Shown here piece by piece: positions 56,816-64,000 of a stretch of DNA of 64,000 nucleotides (the stretch's first letter is position 1; each line of letters opens with the position of its first letter). A program made the position numbers and the translations under genes. The notes under the pieces are model-generated. The model was not told where the DNA came from. It saw only the letters and a list, made by a program, of their open reading frames with translations, and ran no database searches. The DNA is taken from assembly GCA_937997345.1 (NCBI GenBank), contig CALKTD010000009.1:1-64000 (forward strand), in the 5' to 3' direction. The DNA is from an uncultured Atopobium sp. (lineage in GTDB: Bacteria; Actinomycetota; Coriobacteriia; Coriobacteriales; Atopobiaceae).

Positions 56816-59008
56816 ATGTCTGAGTCCAAGGTAAGCATCGCTCCCGCATCAGAGCGAGTAGCACATACCTGCTCACTTGTTGATAGTGTGACCAGGTTAA
56901 GGTATGTCAATGCAAATCGTGCCGAGGCGCTTGAGCGTCTCGGCATTCTGCGTGTACGAGACCTTTTGCTCAATGTTCCTCACCGCTACCTCGATTTTTC
57001 TCACCGCGTGCAGATTGCTTTTGCGCAGATAGGTGAGGACGCTACCATTACGGGCCGCGTTGCTTCGGTAAAGACTAAGCGTCCACGTCCTAAAATGGTC
57101 ATTGTTGAGATTGAGGTTGTGGATGATACGGGCGTGCTCACGGCTTCGTTTTTTAGGCAGCCTTGGATAGCTGAGCAAATCCACGTTGACGATGAAGTGG
57201 CGCTAAGCGGTAAGGTGCTCTTTGCCTACGGTTACCGTCAGATGAAGTCGCCATTCTATGAGGTACTCAGTACGGCAAAGTCTGACTCAAACGATGAAGC
57301 ACGCTCCAAAGAGACACCTTCAAAAGCTGCAATTCTTCCTGTTCACCCAGCTACCGAGGGCGTGAGCCCTGCATGGATGCGTCGCATTATGTCAGCGGCT
57401 TTGGCGGACACGGGAAGCGTGTGTGATTGGCTGCCTTCAGAGCTTGTCACCAAACACCACCTCATGTCGCTCTCATCAGCGCTTCGTGAGGTTCATTTTC
57501 CCTCCAGTTTGGACGCAGCTGAACAGGCTCGGCGCCGTCTTGCCTTTGATGAGCTCCTTAACTTACAACTTGCCCTTCTGGCCAGGAGAAACCTTGAACT
57601 TGCAGGGCATAAGCCTTTTGAGCACGTTATAGATGGACCTAAAGTTAAGGCTCTGATTGAGGCTTTGCCCTTTGCCCTGACTGACGAGCAAAATCACGCA
57701 GCGCAAGAGATTCTTTCTGATATGGCGGCACCACGTATTATGAATCGCTTGCTTTTGGGTGATGTTGGTACTGGTAAAACAGCCGTTGCTGCCGTTGCCT
57801 TGGCTGCAGCAGCAGATTCTTCAACTCAGGCAGCTGTGATGGCTCCTACCTCAGTTCTTGCTCAGCAGTACGCTAAAAAAATCGGTCCTTTGCTTTCACT
57901 TGCGGGAATTACGTGGGCTCTTATTACGGGCTCTACCTCAGAAGAAGAGAAGCAACAGATTGAACTTTGCCTATCCGACGGTTCTTTGTCCGTTGTCTTT
58001 GGTACTACGGCGCTTCTCTCTGATTGCGTAGTATTTAAGCAGCTTACCCTTGCTGTTGTTGACGAGCAACATCGCTTTGGTGTTGATCAGAGAACGGCGT
58101 TGCGCAAAAAAGGACAGGGTGTAGATCTTCTCGCCATGAGTGCAACGCCAATCCCGCGTACGCTGGCGCTTTCTTTATATGGAGATGTTGATACATCTCG
58201 CATTACCAAAAGACCAAAGGTAGGCGCTGGCATTACTACCAAGTTGTGTGTGCCAGAAAACCTTGACCAAGCATACGCTGCTGTCGTCGAAGCTGTTCAA
58301 GCGGGTCATCAGGCATATTTGGTCTGCCCTTTGATTGACCCAAGTGATTCTGAAGAAGAGCTTGAGGATGTTCCTAAGGCTGCTCGTACAAATGGAAAGC
58401 TCTACAGTGCAACGCGTGTGTATGAGGAGCTCTCAAAGACTGTTTTTAAAGACTTCACCTGTGATCTTTTGACTGGTCGATTGCCTGAAGCTCAAAAAGA
58501 TCAGGTAATGGAAAAGTTCCGTGCAAATAAGACGCAAATTCTTGTCTCTACTACCGTCATTGAAGTTGGCGTTGACGTTCCTAATGCTACGGTTATGATT
58601 GTCTTTAACGCTGATCGTTTTGGTCTGGCCACACTTCACCAGCTCAGAGGACGTGTTGGCCGAGGCGATTTTCCAGGAACTGTGTATCTTGCTAGCAATG
58701 CCAAACGAGGTTCTACCGCAAGAAAACGTCTTGCTGCCCTTGAGCAAACCTCCGACGGTGCGCGCCTGGCAGAGCTTGACCTTGAGCTTAGACACGAGGG
58801 AGAAACCCTGGGATATCGTCAGTCGGGCGGCACCACGCTCAAGATTTCTGATCTTTACGCGGATGCGGACCTGATTGAGGCGGCTCATATAGACGCTCTG
58901 GCAATTACTGCTCAAGATCCAAATCTTACCAGCGACGCCTATGCTACGCTGGGAATTGAGGCAAAAGATCGCTTTGGCATCTACTTTGAAGAGCTTGGCT
59001 ATAAGTAA
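56816..59008 (+). CDS. recG: ATP-dependent DNA helicase RecG
   Basis: A 730-aa fork-remodelling helicase. The N-terminal wedge/OB domain includes LLLNVPHRYLDFSHR and ITGRVASVKTKRPRP. Walker A is LLLGDVGTGKTAVAAVAL, the DEAH-type box is VVDEQHRFGVDQR (DEQH), motif III LLAMSATPIPRTLAL, and motifs V/VI ATVMIVFNADRFGLATLHQLRGRVGRG. It starts 3 bases after fakA. The dispersed word at 58128 lies within the motif III codons (D-L-L-A-M). Confidence 0.96.
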   Translation: MSESKVSIAPASERVAHTCSLVDSVTRLRYVNANRAEALERLGILRVRDLLLNVPHRYLDFSHRVQIAFAQIGEDATITGRVASVKTKRPRPKMVIVEIEVVDDTGVLTASFFRQPWIAEQIHVDDEVALSGKVLFAYGYRQMKSPFYEVLSTAKSDSNDEARSKETPSKAAILPVHPATEGVSPAWMRRIMSAALADTGSVCDWLPSELVTKHHLMSLSSALREVHFPSSLDAAEQARRRLAFDELLNLQLALLARRNLELAGHKPFEHVIDGPKVKALIEALPFALTDEQNHAAQEILSDMAAPRIMNRLLLGDVGTGKTAVAAVALAAAADSSTQAAVMAPTSVLAQQYAKKIGPLLSLAGITWALITGSTSEEEKQQIELCLSDGSLSVVFGTTALLSDCVVFKQLTLAVVDEQHRFGVDQRTALRKKGQGVDLLAMSATPIPRTLALSLYGDVDTSRITKRPKVGAGITTKLCVPENLDQAYAAVVEAVQAGHQAYLVCPLIDPSDSEEELEDVPKAARTNGKLYSATRVYEELSKTVFKDFTCDLLTGRLPEAQKDQVMEKFRANKTQILVSTTVIEVGVDVPNATVMIVFNADRFGLATLHQLRGRVGRGDFPGTVYLASNAKRGSTARKRLAALEQTSDGARLAELDLELRHEGETLGYRQSGGTTLKISDLYADADLIEAAHIDALAITAQDPNLTSDAYATLGIEAKDRFGIYFEELGYK

Positions 59009-59058
59009 TAACCTGCAGGTAAACTGCAGTACAAGATAAGTTTGGTGGCGAAAAACCC

Positions 59059-59637
59059 ATGAGGATTGTTGGCGGAAAATGGAAAGGTCGTGCAATTGAG
59101 GCCCCTGATGGCAAGGGGACTACGCGACCAACCACCGATCGTACGCGTGAGGCTATTGCAAGCTCCATCTTGGCTTCTCGCGGTCTTGACCTCAGTGAGT
59201 CCAGAGTGCTTGACGCTTTTGCAGGCTCGGGTGCTATGGGTTTTGAGCTTCTTTCTAGAGGAGCTCTGTACGCCGCCTTTATTGATAAAGACAGAAAGAC
59301 GTGCGATCGCATTAAACGTATGGCTAAATCTCTTGGCGTAAGCACCTTTGAGATGAGTGTTATCTGTGGAGATACGGCACGCTTAGCTGAGTCATCCCAG
59401 CTGTTTGGAGGTCCTTTTGACGTGGTGTTTTTGGATCCTCCTTATGTCGTTGAGGCAGAGGTAGTATCCAAGCTGCTCAAAGACTTGACTCAGTTAGGAA
59501 GTCTGACAAAAGATGCTGTAGTAGTCTATGAGCATAGCCATAAAACTGATTCAGTTTCTCTTGATAACTTTGAGCTTTCTAAGAGCAAGCGTTATGGTAT
59601 TGCTCAAGTTGATTTACTTGTTCGTTGTGAGGGATAG
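59059..59637 (+). CDS. rsmD: 16S rRNA m2G966 methyltransferase RsmD
   Basis: A 192-aa SAM methyltransferase acting on 16S rRNA guanine 966. Family features are MRIVGGKWKGRAIEAP, RPTTDRTREAI, the SAM motif VLDAFAGSGAMGFE and the catalytic VVFLDPPYV (DPPY). The spacing to recG is 50 bases and coaD begins 8 bases after the stop; rsmD-coaD is a conserved pair. Confidence 0.96.
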   Translation: MRIVGGKWKGRAIEAPDGKGTTRPTTDRTREAIASSILASRGLDLSESRVLDAFAGSGAMGFELLSRGALYAAFIDKDRKTCDRIKRMAKSLGVSTFEMSVICGDTARLAESSQLFGGPFDVVFLDPPYVVEAEVVSKLLKDLTQLGSLTKDAVVVYEHSHKTDSVSLDNFELSKSKRYGIAQVDLLVRCEG

Positions 59638-59645
59638 GAGATACA

Positions 59646-60155
59646 TTGAAGAGCATCACTCACGTAGTTGTACCAGGTACTTTTGACCCCGTCACAAACG
59701 GACACCTTGATGTAATTAAACGAGCTTGTCGACTTTTTGAAAATGTTACGGTAGCTGTTGCGGCTTCAAAGCGCAAACACGGCACCGGAACTACCTTTTC
59801 TCTTGAAGAGCGTGTACAAATGCTTAAAGAGGCTCTCGTAGATGAAGGACTTGTGGACGTTTCTGTAGAACCTATGGAAGGTCTTCTGGTTGATTTCTGC
59901 AATGCTCGCGGTGCAGGTGGCGTTGTTAAGGGCCTAAGAGCTATGACAGACTTTGAGTATGAGCTGCAGCAGGCAGATCTTAACGCTCATATGACTCCTG
60001 AGCTGGAGAGCATCTTTGTTATGTCCAGTCCAGAGTACGGCTATATTTCTTCTTCAATTGTGAGAGAAATTTCAGCCATGGGCGCAGACGTATCATTTTT
60101 GGTACCAAAGAACGTCATTAAAAAGCTTGAAGCTCTGCATAATTGCGGTAATTAA
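59646..60155 (+). CDS. coaD: Phosphopantetheine adenylyltransferase CoaD
   Basis: A 169-aa nucleotidyltransferase making dephospho-CoA from 4'-phosphopantetheine, the penultimate step of CoA synthesis. The T/HxGH site is VVPGTFDPVTNGHLDVI, with VKGLRAMTDFEYE and the C-terminal EYGYISSSIVREIS. The start is TTG at 59646, supported by AGGAG and by the conserved N-terminus. It supplies CoA for the acyl carrier protein and PlsX genes downstream. Confidence 0.96.
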   Translation: MKSITHVVVPGTFDPVTNGHLDVIKRACRLFENVTVAVAASKRKHGTGTTFSLEERVQMLKEALVDEGLVDVSVEPMEGLLVDFCNARGAGGVVKGLRAMTDFEYELQQADLNAHMTPELESIFVMSSPEYGYISSSIVREISAMGADVSFLVPKNVIKKLEALHNCGN

Positions 60156-60281
60156 GTATATTTGTCCTGCATTTTCATTATATTCTGCTAACATTCTTAA
60201 AAAGGTGTTTTATGCGTCGTGCTCATAAGGGCTAAAACTGCATATAACACGGCTTATGTATTGGATTGAAAGGAGCCCTGG

Positions 60282-60779
60282 ATGCAGCCAGGCGAGGAAA
60301 TTGAGAGCCTTGTATCTGAGATTGAGCAGATGGTAACTGAGGCTAAGTCACCTTTTATGGATGGCGGTAACAAGAAGATTATTGATGCCCAGGACTTCTA
60401 CGAACTGCTTGACGAGATTCGTCGTGTCTTCCCAGAAGAGTTTGCAACCGCTCGTCGCATCATCAAGGAAGAGGATGAGACCCTTGAGCGCGCGCGTGCT
60501 CAGGCAGAATCCATCATTGCTGACGCACAGCAGCAGGCTATGATTCTTGCTGGTGACCAGGAGGTTGTCCGCCTTGCTCAGCAGCAGGCAGATGGCATTC
60601 GTGACCAGGCAGAGCAGTATGAGCGCGATACTCGCTACAACGCTGAAGAGTACGCAGATACCGTTCTTGCTCACCTTGAGGAGAACCTCAAGAGCCTGAC
60701 AAATTCAGTCTCTCGTGTTCGTCAGACACTTGATGAGAACTCTGGTCCTCGTAATACCAGCAATAACGTTGCCTGGTAA
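60282..60779 (+). CDS. DivIVA-like coiled-coil protein
   Basis: A 165-aa soluble, Glu/Gln/Ala-rich protein. An N-terminal segment (IESLVSEIEQMVTEAKSP) and the DFYELLDEIRRVFPEEFATARRII block precede a helix of about 90 residues with heptad character, reminiscent of DivIVA/SepIVA or ATP-synthase b-subunit coils. In actinobacteria a comparable gene (SepIVA) sits near coaD and acts in septation, so a division role is plausible. This is inferred from position and composition only. GGAGCC precedes the ATG; the DUF177 gene begins 5 bases after the stop. Confidence 0.75.
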   Translation: MQPGEEIESLVSEIEQMVTEAKSPFMDGGNKKIIDAQDFYELLDEIRRVFPEEFATARRIIKEEDETLERARAQAESIIADAQQQAMILAGDQEVVRLAQQQADGIRDQAEQYERDTRYNAEEYADTVLAHLEENLKSLTNSVSRVRQTLDENSGPRNTSNNVAW

Positions 60780-60784
60780 TTCCA

Positions 60785-61354
60785 ATGCAACCAGTTCTTT
60801 ATGCACTAGATGATCGTCTTGCAAATGCAGGCGATACCGTTTCTTATGCGGGTCATCTTAATGAAGACTCGTATGAGCTAGGGGAGCATGAATTTTCTCT
60901 TCCTATGGGAATTGATTTTGATCTAGTGCTTACCAACGCAGGTGAGGGCATTTTGGTTACCGGAATGCTTCGTGCTGACGCAGTTGGTACGTGTGACCGT
61001 TGTCTTGAGGACGCACATCTCTCTTTAAACGCAGAGGTAGATGAGTATTATCTCTTTGAAGAGCCTGTAATTTCTGCAGATGATGAAGATGAGGCAGATT
61101 ACGTTTTAGTAAATGCCGATAAAACCATCGATCTTGCAGAGGCTCTTTTGCCTTCGCTTGTTATGGAGACACCTTATGTTGTACTGTGCAAGTCCGACTG
61201 CAAGGGACTTTGCCCAGTATGCGGTTGCAATCTGAATGAAGAGGATTGCGGTCATGCAGCTCAGATTGAGCAGAAGCGAGAAGAAGAAAAGCTTGCTTCA
61301 AACCCGTTTGCGGCTCTTAAAAATCTTGTGATTGAGCCGGATTTGGAAGAGTAA
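60785..61354 (+). CDS. yceD: DUF177 (YceD) family protein
   Basis: A 189-aa member of the YceD/DUF177 family, almost always encoded just upstream of rpmF and linked to 23S rRNA accumulation or ribosome assembly. A CDRCLEDAHLSL motif in the middle and a zinc-like CKSDCKGLCPVCGCNLN near the C-terminus are typical, as is the acidic C-terminal tail. It lies 5 bases after the coiled-coil gene and is followed by a 147-bp gap to rpmF that contains its own leader. Confidence 0.9.
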   Translation: MQPVLYALDDRLANAGDTVSYAGHLNEDSYELGEHEFSLPMGIDFDLVLTNAGEGILVTGMLRADAVGTCDRCLEDAHLSLNAEVDEYYLFEEPVISADDEDEADYVLVNADKTIDLAEALLPSLVMETPYVVLCKSDCKGLCPVCGCNLNEEDCGHAAQIEQKREEEKLASNPFAALKNLVIEPDLEE

Positions 61355-61360
61355 AATAAA

Positions 61361-61501
61361 ATTTCTTCTCCTAAATGGTGAAGAAATGCTGTATCTACGT
61401 ACAAAATGTGTCAGTACGTGGTATAGTATCCAACGCATTATGTGAATGGGTCGCGCCCTCATGTGTTTTAGGGGCGCTAGCAAGAGTAAAAGAGGTTTAA
61501 G
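61361..61501 (+). promoter_or_regulatory. rpmF leader region with two hairpins
   Basis: ATTTCTTC (61361-61368) and GAAGAAAT (61380-61387) may terminate the upstream gene. TATAGT at about 61423-61428 is a possible -10. GCGCCC (61453-61458) and GGGCGC (61472-61477) form a leader hairpin 24 bases before the rpmF start and could be an attenuator or a protein-binding site. Assignment is tentative. Confidence 0.4.
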
Positions 61502-61681
61502 ATGGCAGTACCTAAACAAAAGAAGGGCCGCGGCGCAACCCACACCCGTCGTTCGGCAAACAGCAAGCTTAACGCAGCAGCTCGCTCTCTATGCCCACAG
61601 TGCGGCGCTCCAAAGCTTCCTCACCACGTATGCCCTAACTGTGGCTTCTACAAGGACCGTGAGGTTGTTGTTACTGAGTAA
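61502..61681 (+). CDS. rpmF: 50S ribosomal protein L32
   Basis: A 59-aa ribosomal protein with the typical MAVPKQKKGRGATHTRRSAN start and a zinc ribbon of two CxxC pairs (CPQCG and CPNCG), i.e. the zinc-binding form. AGAGG lies 8 bases before the ATG. The DUF177-rpmF-plsX order is conserved across many bacteria, tying ribosome and lipid synthesis; here a terminator separates rpmF from plsX. Confidence 0.97.
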   Translation: MAVPKQKKGRGATHTRRSANSKLNAAARSLCPQCGAPKLPHHVCPNCGFYKDREVVVTE

Positions 61682-61701
61682 CACTCATACATTGTATGGC
61701 C

Positions 61702-61738
61702 AAGAAGGCCGGTTCTTTAGGGGCCGGCCTTCTTTTTT
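61702..61738 (+). terminator. Terminator between rpmF and plsX
   Basis: AAGAAGGCCGG (61702-61712) pairs perfectly with CCGGCCTTCTT (61724-61734), then T to 61738. Confidence 0.93.
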
Positions 61739-61757
61739 ATAGCACTAAGGAGCTATC

Positions 61758-62741
61758 ATGCCCGTTATTTGTGTAGACGTTATGGGATCTGACCAAAGCC
61801 CTGAGGTTGTTCTTGAGGGAGTTCGTATGGCTCTTGAGAAGGACCAAGAGCTAGAGGTTCTTCTCGCTGGAGCTGATGAGTTTGTTACTCCTTTTGCAAG
61901 CAAGCACAATCGTGCAAAGGCCTTGGCAACTACTGAAGTTATTGCAATGAGCGAGCATCCCGCTAATGCGGTTAGACAGAAGAAAGACGCCAGCATTGTA
62001 AGGGCCGCCCAGGCAGTCAAAGCAGGGGAGGCCGATGGTCTTTTCTCGGCAGGCTCCACAGGAGCAGTGCTTACCGCGGCTACCTTTGGTATTGGTCGTA
62101 TCAAAGGCGTAAAGCGTCCTGCACTTACCCTGATTCTTCCTGGACTTGGTGGTCATAAAACAGTTTTTTTGGACACTGGCGCCAACGCTGATGTGCGTCC
62201 AGAAGTTTTGGTGCAATTTGCGCAAATGGGTAAGGCTTTTGCTAATGCATCGCTTGGAATTGAAAACCCAACCATAGGACTTCTCTGCAATGGTTCTGAA
62301 GAGACCAAGGGTTCTGAGCTTGCTCTCTCATATCATGCAGCTCTTGCAGAAGCGGCTATCAATTTTAGTGGAAATGCTGAGGGAACTGATATTTTAGGAA
62401 GCCGCTTTGATGTTATTGTGACAGACGGCTTTACAGGAAACGTGGCCTTAAAATCCATTGAGAGCACGGGCAAATTTATTATGTCTAGCCTCAAAGACAC
62501 AATTAATTCCTCCAAGAAAGCTGCGTTTGGTGCACTTCTTTTGAAAGATGCTCTGAAGGCTACAGCAGCGGAACTTTCAGGAGATTCTGTTGGTGGTGCC
62601 TTCTTGCTGGGTGTTTCGGCACCCGTTCTTAAAGGACATGGTGCTACCAGTTCTTCTGCTGTGTGCGCAGGAACACTTTCTGCAGCAAATGCAGTACGTG
62701 CCAATCTTATCGAGAAAATCTCCTCGTCAATTCAGCTGTAG
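61758..62741 (+). CDS. plsX: Phosphate acyltransferase PlsX
   Basis: A 327-aa peripheral membrane enzyme that converts acyl-ACP to acyl phosphate, the donor for PlsY in phospholipid synthesis. Conserved segments are ICVDVMGSDQSPEVVLEG, GLFSAGSTGAVLTAA, VFLDTGANADVRPEVLVQFA, GLLCNGSEETKGSEL and VIVTDGFTGNVALKSIE. FakA encoded upstream can also feed acyl phosphate into this pathway. AAGGAG lies near the ATG at 61758. It is followed by a terminator, then acpP. Confidence 0.96.
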   Translation: MPVICVDVMGSDQSPEVVLEGVRMALEKDQELEVLLAGADEFVTPFASKHNRAKALATTEVIAMSEHPANAVRQKKDASIVRAAQAVKAGEADGLFSAGSTGAVLTAATFGIGRIKGVKRPALTLILPGLGGHKTVFLDTGANADVRPEVLVQFAQMGKAFANASLGIENPTIGLLCNGSEETKGSELALSYHAALAEAAINFSGNAEGTDILGSRFDVIVTDGFTGNVALKSIESTGKFIMSSLKDTINSSKKAAFGALLLKDALKATAAELSGDSVGGAFLLGVSAPVLKGHGATSSSAVCAGTLSAANAVRANLIEKISSSIQL

Positions 62742-62783
62742 TAAAAGCGCCTGTAGCATAAAAATTTTTATAAGTTATGGTGG

Positions 62784-62818
62784 AGCCCATGGACAATTCT
62801 GTGGGCTTTACTTTTTTT
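62784..62818 (+). terminator. Terminator after plsX
   Basis: AGCCCAT (62784-62790) pairs with GTGGGCT (62801-62807, one wobble), followed after a few bases by a run of seven T (62812-62818). Confidence 0.8.
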
Positions 62819-62911
62819 AAGATTGTTTGTTTCAGCTTTAGTAATGTCATCATACAGATGCCTATCACGGGGTAAAATTAATAGCGTCATTGTTGTGTGC
62901 AAGGAGGATGT

Positions 62912-63148
62912 ATGGATCGCACAGAAACACTTGAAAAGGTAATTGACGTTGTTAGAGAGACACTGGACCTTGACGATTCCGTTGAGCTCACAGAGGGCAC
63001 TTCATTTAAAGATCTTGGTGCAGACTCATTTGATCTTTTGCAGCTTGTCACAGACCTTGAGCAAGAGTTTGATATGACCTTTGACGCAGAGAGCATCGAT
63101 GAGATTGCTACCGTTGGTGACGCAGTAGACGCTATTCTTGCTGCTTAA
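62912..63148 (+). CDS. acpP: Acyl carrier protein
   Basis: A 78-aa acidic carrier of fatty-acyl intermediates. The 4'-phosphopantetheine attachment serine is in LGADSFDLLQLV; most ACPs have DSL, so the residue after Ser is Phe here. Helix II and the rest of the fold look normal. The start at 62912 is 4 bases after AAGGAGG; the upstream ATG at 62897 precedes the ribosome site and is rejected. rnc begins 13 bases after the stop. Confidence 0.94.
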   Translation: MDRTETLEKVIDVVRETLDLDDSVELTEGTSFKDLGADSFDLLQLVTDLEQEFDMTFDAESIDEIATVGDAVDAILAA

Positions 63149-63161
63149 GTAGGTTTTATAC

Positions 63162-63893
63162 GTGAAATTGCACGAACGAGTAGCTGCTGCAGAAGCTATT
63201 TGCTGTCACACATTTACCAATAAAGAACTTATTGAGGCTGCCCTCACACACCCTTCGGCGGTGGAGGGCAAGCCTGTTTCTGCTTCGTATGAGCGCCTGG
63301 AGTTTTTGGGTGACTCAATTCTTGGTGCCATTATTGCAACGGAGCTGTTTGAGCGTTATCCAGATATGGATGAAGGTCAGCTTACTAGGCTGAAAATCTC
63401 TCTGGTATCCGGCCACACACTCTCCATTGTCTCTGATGCTCTAGGAATTTCTCCCTTAATTGTTATGGGAATTTCCGAGAAGGGCACGGGAAAGCGTGGC
63501 ATGAAGTCTGCTCTGGAGAACGTCTACGAGTCCATTGTTGGCGCGCTCTACCTTGATGCGGGTTTTGATCCAACGCACGATTTTGTTATTCGTACGCTTG
63601 GACCTCACATTTCTCCAGCGCTGGCAGTTCGTTCGGTAAGCCCTAAATCTCGTTTGCAAGAAGCGGTACAGGCTAAAGGCAAGGCTACCCCTGAATATAA
63701 GCTTATTGGCGAGAGTGGACCTGCTCATACACCAACGTTTACCGCTGTGGTATTTGTCGACGGCCTTAAGGTGGGTCGTGGACAGGGACCATCAAAGAAA
63801 GCCGCAGAGTCAGAAGCCGCTCAAGACGCACTGGTACGTCTTGGTGTGGATGACGCTCCGCTTGATGCTGATGCAGAAATGCACCTAAGGTAG
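63162..63893 (+). CDS. rnc: Ribonuclease III
   Basis: A 243-aa double-strand-specific RNase for rRNA and mRNA processing. The signature YERLEFLGDSILG carries the first catalytic acids, and the second metal site is in ENVYESIVGALYLDAG. A C-terminal dsRNA-binding domain runs from about 155 (SRLQEAVQAKG, GQGPSKKAAESEAAQDAL). The start is GTG at 63162. The acpP-rnc-smc order is a conserved arrangement. Confidence 0.96.
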   Translation: MKLHERVAAAEAICCHTFTNKELIEAALTHPSAVEGKPVSASYERLEFLGDSILGAIIATELFERYPDMDEGQLTRLKISLVSGHTLSIVSDALGISPLIVMGISEKGTGKRGMKSALENVYESIVGALYLDAGFDPTHDFVIRTLGPHISPALAVRSVSPKSRLQEAVQAKGKATPEYKLIGESGPAHTPTFTAVVFVDGLKVGRGQGPSKKAAESEAAQDALVRLGVDDAPLDADAEMHLR

Positions 63894-63910
63894 AAAGGTA
63901 CCCTGTACCC

Positions 63911-64000
63911 GTGTATCTAAAATCGCTGACACTTAAGGGTTTTAAGTCATTCGCTGATAAAACTCAGATGGTTTTCGACCCCGGTCTTACCGTTGTCGTT
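63911..64000 (+). CDS. smc: Chromosome partition protein SMC (5' end only)
   Basis: Thirty codons before the window edge, starting with GTG at 63911: VYLKSLTLKGFKSFADKTQ and the following PGLTVVV match the SMC N-terminus just before the Walker A loop. It directly follows rnc, as in many bacteria. The rest of the gene lies outside the window. AGAAAGG lies about 12 bases upstream. Confidence 0.93.
   Translation, partial: MYLKSLTLKGFKSFADKTQMVFDPGLTVVV

Larger units (their letters stand above)
143..58135. repeat. Dispersed 9-bp word TGGCGAGAA, 31 octamer copies
   Basis: The octamer GGCGAGAA reads on the plus strand beginning at 143, 747, 3770, 5323, 10317, 23319, 24233, 25838, 28277, 30122, 32522, 45074, 48538 and 53440. 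It reads on the minus strand (TTCTCGCC on plus) beginning at 918, 1320, 2942, 3786, 11184, 21736, 24097, 25410, 29339, 34546, 37434, 41336, 45696, 49903, 53813, 56715 and 58128. The base before it is T in 25 of 31; the base after is G in 19 and A in 11. Copies lie in coding DNA in all phases (commonly read as G-E-K or L-L-A) and five are intergenic. One-mismatch forms (AGCGAGAA, CGCGAGAA) are also frequent. None was seen between about 11.2 and 21.7 kb or after 58.1 kb. The feature coordinates span first to last copy. Function is unknown; an uptake-signal-like role is inferred. Counts are by eye. Confidence 0.85.

Noticed and set aside
58433..59095. 220-codon minus-strand frame across recG/rsmD
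   Set aside because: Opposite recG helicase motifs V/VI and the rsmD start; a shadow frame.

Overview
The window is a dense, moderate-GC (about 45% by eye) bacterial chromosome segment. Its housekeeping gene order, its actinobacterial-type DnaE1, its N-acetylmuramoyl amidase and L,D-transpeptidase with long cell-wall-binding repeat arrays, its desulfoferrodoxin-type superoxide reductase and its PTS genes all suggest an anaerobic member of the Coriobacteriia, most likely the Atopobium/Lancefieldella/Olsenella group. That assignment is inference from protein character; no rRNA gene is present to settle it. I see no phage, IS element, CRISPR array or tRNA gene.

Layout. 1-5.2 kb: glucose-type PTS IIA, a YigZ/IMPACT protein, an AT-rich orphan gene, and two tandem PepC-type aminopeptidases on the minus strand. 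5.5-14.4 kb: dnaE, a superoxide reductase, a NadE-like protein that has lost the active-site residues of both its domains, and a ruvC-ruvA-ruvB operon behind a LexA-type box. 14.5-24.1 kb: cell-wall proteins (L,D-transpeptidase; amidase plus glucosaminidase), a cold-shock protein, two HAD phosphatases and a large TPR-like protein. 24.2-31.5 kb (minus strand): a MarR regulator with a heterodimeric ABC exporter, an alpha/beta hydrolase and a MetRS with an altered KMSKS loop. 31.7-40.5 kb: CPBP protease-queH-queA, a coiled-coil membrane protein, HPr, a YvlD-like membrane protein, a DUF2974-type hydrolase, an acyltransferase and YaaA. 40.6-52.4 kb: addB-addA-priA-def-fmt-rsmB, a recombination/replication-restart and translation-initiation block. 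52.4-64 kb: FmdB, a HAD-thiamine pyrophosphokinase fusion, rpmB, Asp23, FakA, recG, rsmD, coaD, a DivIVA-like coiled coil, DUF177, rpmF, plsX, acpP, rnc and the start of smc, a lipid/ribosome/chromosome cluster in a widely conserved order.

The most striking signal belongs to no gene. The octamer GGCGAGAA occurs 31 times by hand count on the two strands together (14 and 17), and 25 of these are the nonamer TGGCGAGAA, usually followed by a purine. By my estimate for this base composition, chance would give about 1.5 octamers and fewer than one nonamer. The word is used in all three codon phases and both orientations, sits at gene ends and in an interdomain linker, and one inverted pair forms a textbook terminator between the two pepC genes. 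This is the pattern shown by DNA uptake sequences of Haemophilus and Neisseria. A Chi-like role for the AddAB enzyme encoded in the same window is the main alternative, but the lack of strand bias argues against it.

Other points worth following are the pseudo-NadE, the HAD-TPK fusion with the repeat word in its linker, the KMSKS-altered MetRS, a palindrome like an NrdR box inside the rpmB promoter, and a near-identical wall-binding module shared by two neighbouring wall enzymes.
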